Positions 52,940-62,047 of a stretch of 64,000 nt of DNA are shown one piece after another. The number at the start of each line of letters is the position of its first letter. The stretch's first letter is position 1. The notes under the pieces are model-generated. The model had not been told where the DNA came from. It ran no database searches and was given only the letters and a program-made list of their open reading frames with translations. Source of the DNA: Lacinutrix himadriensis (GTDB lineage: Bacteria; Bacteroidota; Bacteroidia; Flavobacteriales; Flavobacteriaceae); NCBI RefSeq assembly GCF_001418105.1, contig NZ_LIQI01000027.1, forward strand, positions 1-64,000, read 5' to 3'. Both the position numbers and the translations under genes were made by a program.

Positions 52940-53961
52940 TATTTGGTGGTGTTTGCTCTAATAAAATCGGTGATTAAATAGCTTATTAATTTACCGACTT
53001 GTGTTTCGTTTTCTGGAGTGGCAACCGCTTCACAAATATGTAAGTACGTTGCGTTTTTATGTTTAGCGAAATAATCTACAAAGCTTCTAGCTTTAGTAAC
53101 CGAGAATCCACTTGGTGTCATGGCGCTACTTGGTATGTTTTCAATGGCATCACAATCTATTTCAATACCAAAAGGTTTTGCAGAAACATGTTTTAAAGCG
53201 CGCTCCATTTCTTTTTTAAACTTTAGTTCTCTTCGAACAGCAATTGCTTCAAACGTATTAAAAGCAATCCGTTTTTGTTTTACAATATGGTTTAAAATAT
53301 TTTGTGAATTATAGTTTTCATGTAATCCAAAAATAAAGTAATTATTTAAAAACCCTTCCGCGAAAGCGTAGCTAAAACCATTACCGCTATGCCTTCCTTC
53401 TTCATCTCTAAAATCGGTATGTGCATCAAAATTAACAGCATTTACAGAGGTGTTTAAAGCGAGCGAACTTCCTTTAATATTACCATAAGCGTTGTTATGT
53501 CCGCCACCAATAATAATTGGTATTTTACCAGCCTTAACAATGGTATGCACTAAATTAGACACCTGTTTGTCTATTTTTTGTATCATTTTTCGAGCTTTTT
53601 CTACATCTTTCTTTTTAGTTTGATCTAGCGTTTGTAGTTTTTCTTGTGCTTCATTAAAATCTAAATGTCCTAAAATAAGGACTTTATTAGCATGTGTAAA
53701 TTGGTTGCTTTGTATATTTAACAAAATTTTAATTGCGGCATGAAAAGTAGTGGAAGTGCCTGGTTTTCCGTGATTTGCGAAAACTCCTACATCTTCAGGT
53801 AAACCAATTAAAACATAGCTAACATCTAAATTTATAAGTTGCTCGTATATATTGGAAACAGCGGATAATACTTTAATGTGTTCGCCAAATTTTGACTCTT
53901 TTGGTCTTTTGCTAAGCAAGCTTTTTAGTTTTGTGTCGTTAAATAAAACCAATTTGTCCAT
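52939..53961 (-). CDS. hutG: Formimidoylglutamase-like arginase/ureohydrolase family enzyme
   Basis: A manganese hydrolase of 340 residues of the arginase fold. Metal-binding motifs are GGGHNNAYG (His), NAVNFDAHTDFR (D-x-H-x-D) and FGIEIDCDAIE (D-x-D). The family splits guanidino or formimino groups; with hutI two genes away, N-formimidoyl-glutamate is the likely substrate, giving glutamate and formamide in histidine degradation. The family in Bacteroidota is long and divergent at the N-terminus, as here. A short palindrome-like string inside it (near 53357) is coding sequence and is not counted as a repeat. Confidence 0.82.
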   Translation of the reverse strand: MDKLVLFNDTKLKSLLSKRPKESKFGEHIKVLSAVSNIYEQLINLDVSYVLIGLPEDVGVFANHGKPGTSTTFHAAIKILLNIQSNQFTHANKVLILGHLDFNEAQEKLQTLDQTKKKDVEKARKMIQKIDKQVSNLVHTIVKAGKIPIIIGGGHNNAYGNIKGSSLALNTSVNAVNFDAHTDFRDEEGRHSGNGFSYAFAEGFLNNYFIFGLHENYNSQNILNHIVKQKRIAFNTFEAIAVRRELKFKKEMERALKHVSAKPFGIEIDCDAIENIPSSAMTPSGFSVTKARSFVDYFAKHKNATYLHICEAVATPENETQVGKLISYLITDFIRANTTK

Positions 53962-54093
53962 AAAATGAAATCTGTTTTTTTAAGTAATTAAAAGTACATT
54001 TTTTTTACACGAAACAAGAATTATAATATTAAATAATAAATATATTTGAAACAACAATTACGCTCTAAATTTTAACCTTAAAAACAAGTAATT

Positions 54094-54978
54094 ATGACAG
54101 ATAAAAAAAATAGCATAGGATTAAAAGTAGCTTTAGGTATTGCATTGGCTTTATTTTTAGGAACTGGATTTTATACTTCTCAATTATATCAAGAGAAAAA
54201 AGAAAACGAGGTACAGCTTACTAAAGAAAAGCAATTAGTAATGAATGATTTGAGTAATATGGCAAAACAATACGACATTGCTATTGGTGAGAATGATATT
54301 TCTAATGAAAAATTAGTGGAAGCTAAGGAACGTATTCAAGGATTAATGGATTCTTTAAAAGTATCGGAAGCTAATATTGGTAGCTTATGGAAATACAAAC
54401 AAAAGTATTTATCGTTACAAAAAGAAATGGATGTTCTTTTAGTGGAGAACGATAGATTGAAAGTAGAAAACCAATTATTAGCAACCTCTTTAGATAGTAC
54501 GAAAGTTAGATTAGAAGAACGTACGATGTTTACAGATTCTCTATTAGTACAAAATACTGCTTTAGCTGAAGTTGTTGAAACTGCTGCCGTTTTAAATACG
54601 GTTGGTTTAAAAGGATATGGTGTTATAGAACGTAGTTCTGGAAAATTAATTCCTACAGAAAGAGCAAGACGTGTAGATAAGATTAGAGTTTGTTATACGG
54701 TTGCTAAAAATAGATTAGTACAGGCTGGAGATCAAGAGTTTTATGTGCAAGTAATTGGTCCTAATAATAATATTTTAGGAGAAAATGCGCAAGTACAGTT
54801 TGATGATCAAAGCTTAAATTATAGTGTTATTAGTAAGTTTAATTATGAGAATAATTCTTTAGATGTTTGCGAATTTGTTTCTGCAAGAGAGGATAGCGAT
54901 TTTGAAAAAGGGCGTTACGTAGTAAATGTTTTTAATAACAAAGAATTAATTTCAAGCAATGAGTTTTCTTTAAAATAA
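54094..54978 (+). CDS. Membrane-anchored coiled-coil protein of unknown function
   Basis: A protein of 294 residues. One N-terminal membrane helix (VALGIALALFLGTGFYTSQ) is followed by a long coiled coil (about 32-165; KEMDVLLVENDRLKVENQLL) and a beta-rich C-terminal domain (about 170-290; RRVDKIRVCYTVAKNRLVQAG, DQEFYVQVIGP). It probably sits in the inner membrane with the bulk in the periplasm. Similar proteins of this family of bacteria have no known function. It is a single-gene unit between the oppositely oriented hut-linked genes. Confidence 0.8.
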   Translation: MTDKKNSIGLKVALGIALALFLGTGFYTSQLYQEKKENEVQLTKEKQLVMNDLSNMAKQYDIAIGENDISNEKLVEAKERIQGLMDSLKVSEANIGSLWKYKQKYLSLQKEMDVLLVENDRLKVENQLLATSLDSTKVRLEERTMFTDSLLVQNTALAEVVETAAVLNTVGLKGYGVIERSSGKLIPTERARRVDKIRVCYTVAKNRLVQAGDQEFYVQVIGPNNNILGENAQVQFDDQSLNYSVISKFNYENNSLDVCEFVSAREDSDFEKGRYVVNVFNNKELISSNEFSLK

Positions 54979-54999
54979 AAGTTAGTAATTAATCCATTT

Positions 55000-55034
55000 A
55001 AAAGTCTGAAGCTATCTAGTTTCGGGCTTTTTTA
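55000..55034. terminator. Terminator between convergent genes
   Basis: AAAAGTCTGAA and TTCGGGCTTTTTT pair (with G-U pairs) around a 9- to 10-base loop. The A and T runs allow use from both sides. Confidence 0.8.
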
Positions 55035-55601
55035 TTTGCTTAATTGTGAAATACAAGTTTCTCTTATATTCCAGATTTCTGAAAAGGAATAGGGGATGTT
55101 ATTATCTTTAATCCAGGTTTTAATATAGTTTTTATGAAAAGCTAGCTTGTAATCTCCTATTTGTTTCGGAAGGATTTCTTCTTCAAATAGAATAGCATTT
55201 TTAAAGGAGGTTTGACTTTCTTCTATTCTTGTAAAATCTAATATTTTATTCTGAAACTTTAAATACGTGTGTGCTTCCGGAATATACGCTAAATTATAGT
55301 TTGCTAAAATTTCACCAATTCCTATAGTATTGGCTTCCTTCATTTTATAAATGCATAAATAAAACAGCATATGATCTGCTTCATTTTCCATAGCAATTTC
55401 TTTTAAAAAGGCGTGTTTTGTAGAACAAGTCCCTTTGTTTTCTTGTAGAATAGAAGTGTAGTTAGCTCTGTCTGTATTTCTTCCGTAAGGTAGTTCTTTT
55501 ACATAGTTACAAACCGAAACAAAATCTGTTAAACCCAATGCAATGCAGGATTTAGATACTGGTTTGATATTCTTTAAGTTAAAGTTATAGGATGGTTCCA
55601 T
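55032..55601 (-). CDS. Protein of unknown function linked to hutI (possible transglutaminase-like fold)
   Basis: A protein of 189 residues with no signal or membrane helix. It overlaps the end of hutI by 17 bases, so it is cotranscribed. Three spaced segments, ENKGTCSTKHAFLKEIA (Cys), YIPEAHTYLKFQ (His) and NKILDFTRIEE (Asp), have the order and surroundings of a transglutaminase/papain-like Cys-His-Asp triad. That reading is my inference; I do not recognise a named family. If true, it could be an amidase or protease acting near histidine or glutamate metabolism. Confidence 0.7.
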   Translation of the reverse strand: MEPSYNFNLKNIKPVSKSCIALGLTDFVSVCNYVKELPYGRNTDRANYTSILQENKGTCSTKHAFLKEIAMENEADHMLFYLCIYKMKEANTIGIGEILANYNLAYIPEAHTYLKFQNKILDFTRIEESQTSFKNAILFEEEILPKQIGDYKLAFHKNYIKTWIKDNNIPYSFSEIWNIRETCISQLSK

Positions 55602-56819
55602 TTATTATTACAGTATCTATATGGTTTTCACCAAAAGCGTACGGTAAAAAGTTATAGCTTGGTACCTGTTTTGTGATGATTAGATTTGCTTTCTTTCCTC
55701 TGGTAATACTTCCGTATTGATGTGAAATCCCCATAGCATAGGCACCATTTATGGTTGCTGCATTTATAGCTTCTTCTGGTGTCATTTTCATTTTTATACA
55801 AGCAGTGCTTACTACAAAATTCATGTTTCCGCTTGGTGTAGAGCCTGGATTATAGTCTGTAGCTAAAGCCAAAGGCAATCCGGCATCTATAATTTTTCTA
55901 GCAGGCGTATATGGGATGCTTAAAAAGTAGGAGCAAGAAGGTAGTGCAACAGCAATGGTATTACTACCTTTTAAGGCTTGAATGTCTTCGTCTTTTAATT
56001 CTTCTAAAGGTCTACTGAAAGTGCATTATGTTTTACCCCAAGCGCAATTCCGCCAAAAGCGTTAAATTGATTGACATGAATTTTAGGAGTTAGGCCATGT
56101 TTTTTTCCTGCTGTAAGTAATCGATCGGTATCTTCTAAACTAAAATAGCCTTTTTCGCAAAACACATCCATATAATGGGCAAGCTGTTCTTTTTCAATTT
56201 TAGGAAGCATCTCGTTTATTATTAAATCGAGGTAGCCTTTTTTATCTTCCTTGTATGTTTTTGGTAAAGCATGAGCACCTAAAAAAGTTGCTTTTACTTT
56301 TATAGGGAATTCTTTTTTAATGCGTTTTATAACACGAAGCATTTTTAATTCTGCTTCTACCGTTAATCCGTATCCAGATTTAATTTCTAATGCACCAGTA
56401 CCAAGTTTCATGACTTTGTGTACTCGTTGGATAGATTGTTGGTATAAATCTTCTTCGCTTGTGTTTTGAAGTTTTTCGGCTGAATTTAAGATACCGCCAC
56501 CACGATTTGCAATGTCTTCATAGCTCAATCCGTTAATTCTATCTACAAATTCTTGTTCTCTGTTTCCTGCATAAACAATGTGTGTATGCGAGTCACACCA
56601 AGTAGGTAGTACAGTCTTTCCTGTGGCATCTATTACTTGCTCCGCTTCTAAGGAGGTTAAATCTTGCATGCTACCATATTCTACAATAGTATCATCTTCT
56701 ATGTATAGGTATGCGTTTTTAATGGTAGGAAGTATTTTCATTTCCTTTCCAGAAACCTTTAAAACGTTGGTATCTCTAACTTGTAGTAGTTCTTTAATAT
56801 TGGTAATTAGTACGGACAT
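55585..56819 (-). pseudogene. hutI: Imidazolonepropionase, interrupted by one frameshift
   Basis: It opens the ring of imidazolone propionate in histidine degradation to give formimino-glutamate. The first frame (start 56819) shows the amidohydrolase motif CDSHTHIVYAGNREQEF, then ALEIKSGYGLT and FLGAHALP, and ends in KHNALSVDL with a stop. The other frame continues with LPLALATDYNPGSTPSGNMN and ITRGKKANLIIT to 55585. One T added on the plus strand between 56008 and 56009 restores SVDHLEELKDEDIQALKGS and a protein of about 411 residues, the exact family length. The lost base falls in the conserved DHLE motif. All catalytic parts are otherwise intact, so the gene may be functional in the real genome. 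Confidence 0.92.
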
Positions 56820-56849
56820 AGATTTTTATTAAAGTATAAATTTAGGGAA

Positions 56850-56882
56850 ATAAAAAAGCGTTGGCAATATGCCAACGCTTTA
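56850..56882 (-). terminator. Terminator of the VCBS/T9SS gene
   Basis: On the minus strand AAAGCGTTGGC, loop ATATT in part, GCCAACGCTTTTTT. It lies 22 bases past the stop of the VCBS gene and before hutI. Confidence 0.92.
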
Positions 56883-56903
56883 AATTTTATAAAATGTAAA
56901 AAT

Positions 56904-58333
56904 TTATTGTTTTACAAACTTGTACGTAGTGTTGTAGTCGTTAAACTTAATAATGTAAACACCATTGGTAAGTTTAGAAACATCTAAAGATTGTCCAAGT
57001 TTTACAACGTTATTTATAACGCGTTTTCCTAAAACATTATAAACAGAAACGTTTAAATCTCCAGCAATATTGCCTTTAAAATGTAAACTGTTTGTTGTTG
57101 GGTTTGGGTACATTGTGATTTCTTGGATAGTGTTTTCTTCTACGTCAAGAGTAATTAATTTATTTTCAAACCAGTTTAAGTCATTTTGATAATAGCTAAC
57201 AGTTGCAAAATCTAAATCTCCATCATTATCAAAATCATTAATGGTCATACCAAAAATAGTAGATTGTGTGTTATCTAATGGGATTTCTGAAGAAAACCCA
57301 CCAGAATCATTACTTTCAACCAGATTACATCTTGGGGTTGCGTAGCTCTATCAGATGCTACTAATAAATCATTTTTTGCATCATTATCAAAATCTGCAAC
57401 TTTTACTAAAGAAGTTCTAGTAATGGATGTAGCTATAGTAGTTGGCTCAAATGTAGTTGCAGTACCACTACTATTTTTAGTGTAGTAAGCAATGTTAGCG
57501 CTACCTCCACTTGGGTTGTTATCTGATTTTAAAATGTCAAGAGTACCATCATCATTTACATCTTTAACTTCTATATCAAATAAATAACCATTTCCAGAGC
57601 TTACCGTATTCATATATTTTGTAAAAGAAACAGTTCCTGCACCGCTAGGTAATAGGTTGTTATCATAAATTTCAATTGTACCAGCATCTGTATTAGCAAT
57701 AACTGCATCTAAATCACCATCTGCATCATAATCTACTAAATCAATAGCTCCAGGACCAGTTGATGGAACTGATGCTATAGTATTAGGACCTGTAAAATTA
57801 CCAGAACCATCATTAGAAAACCAAAAGACATCACTGGAACCATATGCAAGAACGGCAACATCTAAAGTTGAGCCTGCATCAATATAACCAGTAGTTACAG
57901 CTCCAGCTCCAGAAATAAGTGAATTACCTATAGTTACTGCATTAGCAAAAGTACCGTCACCATTATTTGCAAACCATACTAAATTACTGTTTCCATAACT
58001 AGTAGCTAAAATATCATTACCATTAATTCCGTCAAGATCTGCAATATGCACACCTTCAACATATAATAAAGCTTCTGCTCCAGTAGCAACTAAAGTAATT
58101 GGAGTATCAAAAGTACCATCTCCGTTGTTTCTGTACCATTCAACAGTATTACCTCCATCTGTACCAATAACTATATCTACAAATGCATCATTATCTAGTA
58201 ATCCAGAATCAATGGCATACGGGTTAGCTCCAGTAGAACTATCTATTATAACTTTTGATTCAAAAGTTGTTTGAGCGAATATCATTGTACTTATAGAAAG
58301 TATAGATAAACAAGTAAGTAATTTTCTTTTCAT
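56904..58333 (-). pseudogene. T9SS-exported VCBS/FG-GAP repeat protein, interrupted by one frameshift
   Basis: The first frame (start 58333) has a signal peptide (LLTCLSILSISTMIFAQ) and several VCBS/FG-GAP repeats, a beta-propeller with calcium-type loops (DLDGINGNDILATSYG, DYDADGDLDAVIAN, DVNDDGTLDILKSD, DFDNDAKNDLLVAS). It then ends early after DVIWLK. The other frame carries the last repeat (DFDNDGDLDFATVSYYQND) and a T9SS type A sorting domain (ITMYPNPTTNSLHF ... NGVYIIKFND). The T run at 57314-57316 has three T; a fourth would give LKSNDSGGFSSEIPLDNT and one protein of about 476 residues. It should be exported through T9SS to the surface; the ligand is unknown. Confidence 0.9.
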
Positions 58334-58441
58334 TTGTTTTAGATTTTTTTTTAAGGTAAATACTTTGTAACTATTTGTTTACAAATATATTAAAATAATT
58401 TAAATTTATGTTTTTTATCGATAAAACAAAGCGGTTAATCG

Positions 58442-59839
58442 TTATTTTAAGCCACCAACCATGTTCTCTGGCTTTACCCAAGCGTCATAATCTTCAGCAG
58501 TAACATAGCCAAGATTTATAGCTTCTACTTTAAGTGTTGTACCATTTTTATGTGCTGTGTTTGCAATTTCAGCAGCTTTATAATATCCAATTTTGGTATT
58601 TAAAGCAGTAACTAACATTAAAGAGTTGTTTAGTAATTCTTTAATAACCGCATGGTTAGGTTCAATTCCTGCAGCACAATGTTCTTCAAAACTTTTACAA
58701 GCATCTCCAATTAGTTGGGCAGATTGTAACACATTTGCAGCCATCATTGGTTTAAAGACGTTAAGTTCATAATGTCCTTGCATACCACCAACACTAACCG
58801 CTACATCATTACCCATTACTTGTGCGCAAACCATTGTTAAGGCCTCACATTGTGTAGGGTTCACTTTTCCTGGCATAATAGAACTTCCAGGTTCGTTAGC
58901 AGGAATAGAAATTTCGCCAATACCAGAACGAGGACCAGAAGCCATCATACGAATATCATTTGCTATTTTATTTAAAGAAACTGCTAGTTGTTTTAAAGCG
59001 CCATGTGTTTCTACTAATGCATCGTGTGCAGCAAGAGCTTCAAATTTATTTGGTGCAGTAATAAAAGGTAATCCTGTAAATTCTGCAATAAATTCGCTAA
59101 CACGTTTTGCGTATCCTTTAGGTGTATTTAAACCAGTACCAACCGCTGTTCCACCAAGTGCAAGTTCACTCAAGTGGTCTAATGTGTTATGTAGTGCTTT
59201 TAATCCGTGATCTAATTGCGATACATAACCAGAGAATTCTTGACCAAGTGTAAGTGGTGTAGCATCCATTAAATGCGTTCTTCCAATTTTTACAACGTCT
59301 TTAAATTCTTCCGATTTCTTTTTTAACGTATCTCGTAGTTTTGTTACGCCAGGAATGGTATTTTCTACAATTTTCTTATAGGCAGCAATATGCATTCCTG
59401 TAGGAAAGGTATCATTAGACGATTGTGATTTGTTTACATCATCATTTGGCTGAATTACTTTTTCACCTTCACCAATAACTCTTCCTGCAATTTGTTGTGC
59501 TCTATTCGCAATAACTTCATTTACGTTCATGTTACTTTGCGTACCAGAACCCGTTTGCCAAATTACTAACGGAAACTGATCGTCATGCATTCCAGTTAAA
59601 ATTTCGTCACATACTTGTGCAATAAGATCTCTTTTTTTAATAGCTAAAGCACCTAACTCACAGTTAGTAAATGCTGCCGCTTTTTTTAAGTAAGCAAAAC
59701 CGTAAACAATTTCTAAAGGCATAGATGCAGTTGCACCAATTTTAAAGTTGTTACGAGAACGTTCTGTTTGCGCTCCCCAAAGTTTGTCTGCAGGAACGTT
59801 AACGTTCCCCATTGTGTCTTTTTCTATTCTGTATTCCAT
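58442..59839 (-). CDS. fumC: Class II fumarate hydratase
   Basis: It interconverts fumarate and malate in the TCA cycle. The protein has 465 residues, the usual size of the homotetramer subunit. Motifs: [16 protein letters not shown] near 100-115, [50 protein letters not shown] and the fumarase/aspartase signature [17 protein letters not shown]. Aspartate ammonia-lyase is similar, but the [10 protein letters not shown] and [10 protein letters not shown] text fits fumarase. It needs no iron, unlike FumA. It lies upstream of no partner gene; the dicarboxylate symporter 290 bases away may supply fumarate or malate. Confidence 0.95.
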   Translation of the reverse strand: MEYRIEKDTMGNVNVPADKLWGAQTERSRNNFKIGATASMPLEIVYGFAYLKKAAAFTNCELGALAIKKRDLIAQVCDEILTGMHDDQFPLVIWQTGSGTQSNMNVNEVIANRAQQIAGRVIGEGEKVIQPNDDVNKSQSSNDTFPTGMHIAAYKKIVENTIPGVTKLRDTLKKKSEEFKDVVKIGRTHLMDATPLTLGQEFSGYVSQLDHGLKALHNTLDHLSELALGGTAVGTGLNTPKGYAKRVSEFIAEFTGLPFITAPNKFEALAAHDALVETHGALKQLAVSLNKIANDIRMMASGPRSGIGEISIPANEPGSSIMPGKVNPTQCEALTMVCAQVMGNDVAVSVGGMQGHYELNVFKPMMAANVLQSAQLIGDACKSFEEHCAAGIEPNHAVIKELLNNSLMLVTALNTKIGYYKAAEIANTAHKNGTTLKVEAINLGYVTAEDYDAWVKPENMVGGLK

Positions 59840-60129
59840 AATATTGATGCTAATTTTAACGATGTAAATTTACGTATTTATGGTTTATTGGAGGATATGT
59901 TTTTGTGTTTATTTGTTAGAATATTATTTGATTTTTAGAAAATGAATACGAGAAATATTCAGAGTAAAAAAGGGAATTCGCTTTCGTATAGGAAAATAGG
60001 GGATACCAATTCTTCCGTTTGAAGCGACAGCATAAACATCTGACCAATACAAATGCTACTAGAATTATTCCAGAGCACTTCGTAAGGAAAAAAAAGAAAA
60101 CCTATAATTTTTCGTCTATAACTTTAAAA
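59840..60129. other. Gap between fumC and the symporter gene
   Basis: Mostly AT-rich with no gene. GAATTCGCTTTCGTATAGGAA near 59973 could be a decayed copy of the TTCCGCTTTCGCGGAAA palindrome. No clear terminator or promoter is identified. Confidence 0.4.
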
Positions 60130-61305
60130 TTAAGCAGTTGCTTTTTCTTTGGTTATTTCGTTAACGACTAAAGAAATCGCGCCATCACCAGTAACGTTAC
60201 AAGCAGTTCCAAAACTGTCCATTGCAATATATAAGGCAATCATTAATCCTAACATTTCTTCATTGAAACCTAGCATAGATTGTAAGATCCCAATAGCAGC
60301 CATAATTGCTCCTCCAGGTACTCCAGGTGCTGCAATCATAGCGATTCCTAATACAAAGATAAATCCTGCAAAGAGTGTGAAATCAAAAGGCATACCATGT
60401 AAAATCATTAGTGCCATAGCGCAAGCAGTAATTTTCATAATACTACCAGAAAGATGAATGGTAGCACATAAAGGAATAACAAATCCTGCAATTTTTTCTG
60501 AAACACCATTGTTTAAAGCTTGCTTTAAGGTAACCGGAATAGTAGCTGCCGAAGATTGCGTTCCTAATGCCGTGAAATATGCAGGCATCATAGTTGCTAA
60601 TAATTTTAATGGATTCTTTTTTGTAAGAATACCTGCAATAGTATATTGAAGTAATAGTAGTAAAATGTGTAGGGCAAAAATAACTCCGATAATACTGATA
60701 AATACAGAAAGAATAGAGAATACTTTTCCGCTAAAAGACATGCTTGCAAATATTCCTAAAATAAAGAGTGGTAATAATGGTACAATTACGTTTTCGATTA
60801 ATTGCATTATAATTTTCTGAAAATCTTTGACCACCGATTTCAAAGTAGATTTCTCCTGTGCGGCAAGTCCTAAACCAATTACAAATGCCAGAACTAAAGA
60901 AGACATTACATCTAATACTGGCGGAATATTGATACTAAAATAAGGTAATAATTCTGGACTAGAATCGGAAATATGAGCAGCGTCATTAACATGAGATTCT
61001 AAAAGTAGTGGGAATATATTAGAAGCAGTAAAATACGTCATAAACCCAGAAAACAAGGTCGAACCATAAGCAATACCAGCGGTAAGTAATAATAATTTAC
61101 CAGCACCTTTTCCTAAATCGGAAATAGCAGGCATTATTAAACCCATTATAATTAACGGAATTGCGAAATTTAAAAACTGTCCAAAAAACGCATTGAAAGT
61201 GGTAAAAACTCGATTTATGGATTCAGGTAAATATTGTCCGAAAACAATTCCTAAAACTATTGCTAGAAAAACTTTAAATAGTAAGTTCGAAAATAGGGAC
61301 TTCAT
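60130..61305 (-). CDS. Dicarboxylate/amino acid:cation symporter (DAACS family)
   Basis: A membrane transporter of 391 residues with about eight helices plus two re-entrant loops. Family motifs are GTQSSAATIPVTLKQA (the serine-rich loop 1), AAPGVPGGAIMAA (loop 2) and AMDSFGTACNVTGDGAISLVV (the substrate-binding helix 8, with D in place of the glutamate-transporter pattern). It takes up glutamate, aspartate or C4-dicarboxylates with Na+ or H+. Next to fumC, a fumarate/malate/succinate substrate is plausible but not shown. It is slightly shorter than the E. coli GltP type. Confidence 0.92.
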   Translation of the reverse strand: MKSLFSNLLFKVFLAIVLGIVFGQYLPESINRVFTTFNAFFGQFLNFAIPLIIMGLIMPAISDLGKGAGKLLLLTAGIAYGSTLFSGFMTYFTASNIFPLLLESHVNDAAHISDSSPELLPYFSINIPPVLDVMSSLVLAFVIGLGLAAQEKSTLKSVVKDFQKIIMQLIENVIVPLLPLFILGIFASMSFSGKVFSILSVFISIIGVIFALHILLLLLQYTIAGILTKKNPLKLLATMMPAYFTALGTQSSAATIPVTLKQALNNGVSEKIAGFVIPLCATIHLSGSIMKITACAMALMILHGMPFDFTLFAGFIFVLGIAMIAAPGVPGGAIMAAIGILQSMLGFNEEMLGLMIALYIAMDSFGTACNVTGDGAISLVVNEITKEKATA

Positions 61306-61677
61306 AAGTATATGCTAATTAATAGTAAACAATAACTGTTTTATTTTAAGCTCGCTAATATACAACCAATCTTAGTACAGCACATTTTATAATGCTTTTT
61401 TTATGTGTTATAATTCCCTTAGGTTAGTTGGATAGTTTTATCATTAATACTTTAAAAACAGTGAATAGCTTTATAGTTGTTCTTTTCGATTTTATTCTAA
61501 GATACAAAGTGCATTTATGTAGAGTAGATATAGCTGAAATGTATTTCATCAAATTTTTAGAATAAATCTAAAAAACTACTATTAATAACTCTGTTAATAA
61601 TTCTACATTTTATATTGCATAAAAAAACACTTTGTTTTATATTTGCAATATCAACAAATAAGATACCAAAAAAAATT
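61306..61677. other. Divergent gap of 372 bases
   Basis: It separates the symporter gene (minus) from a small membrane-protein gene (plus). Apart from the plus-strand promoter at 61615-61645 nothing definite is seen. The minus-strand promoter of the symporter was not resolved. Confidence 0.5.
61615..61645 (+). promoter_or_regulatory. Bacteroidota-type promoter of the small membrane protein gene
   Basis: TTG at 61615-61617 (-33 box), 20 bases, then TATATTTG at 61638-61645 (-7 box TAnnTTTG). Spacing and boxes fit the consensus of the phylum; the start codon is 32 bases further on. Confidence 0.8.
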
Positions 61678-61851
61678 ATGTTCGAATTTGACCAATACTT
61701 AGGCTTTTTAGCATTCTTAACCATTTTAACTATAGGTTTCTGGTTAATGATATTTTTAATGACTTTTATTATACCTTACTGGATTGGTGGTTCTTTAATG
61801 GAGTTTTTAAAAGAAAAAAGAGACGAGAAAAAAGCTGCGCGTAACGCATAA
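61678..61851 (+). CDS. Small membrane protein of unknown function
   Basis: The start was set at ATG 61678 (MFEFDQYLGFLAFLTILTIG), because the earlier codons in this frame overlap the promoter. The protein has 57 residues: one long or two short membrane helices (about 8-38, FLAFLTILTIGFWLMIFLMTFIIPYW) and a charged tail (EFLKEKRDEKKAARNA). The strong promoter and clean terminator show a real single-gene unit. The family is common in Flavobacteriaceae as far as I recall, without a known role. Confidence 0.75.
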   Translation: MFEFDQYLGFLAFLTILTIGFWLMIFLMTFIIPYWIGGSLMEFLKEKRDEKKAARNA

Positions 61852-61869
61852 GCTTTAAGTTTATATATT

Positions 61870-61905
61870 AAAAAGGGGAAACACAATGTGTTTCCCCTTT
61901 TTTTT
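61870..61905 (+). terminator. Terminator after the small membrane protein gene
   Basis: AAAAGGGGAAACAC, loop AAT or shorter, GTGTTTCCCCTTTTTTTT: a perfect 10- to 14-base stem. Confidence 0.95.
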
Positions 61906-61950
61906 GTTTGGGACCCTTTTAATATTTCTATGGATCAAATTTTACCATAA

Positions 61951-61992
61951 AAGAAACAGCTCCTACCTTTTAATAGGGTAGGAGCTGTTTCT
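61951..61992 (-). terminator. Long perfect hairpin after the TonB-receptor gene
   Basis: AAGAAACAGCTCCTACC and GGTAGGAGCTGTTTCTT pair without mismatch around an 8-base loop. It lies 56 bases past the receptor stop on the minus strand and faces the previous terminator. Confidence 0.85.
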
Positions 61993-62047
61993 TAATTTAT
62001 GAGATTGCTTTATAATTTGCAATTTCAAAAGGGTATGCTATTATATG

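Noticed and set aside
53340-53375. Another copy of the TTCCGCGAAAGCG hairpin
   Set aside because: It encodes SYAFAEGF inside hutG, without the extended arms of the family; coding chance is enough.
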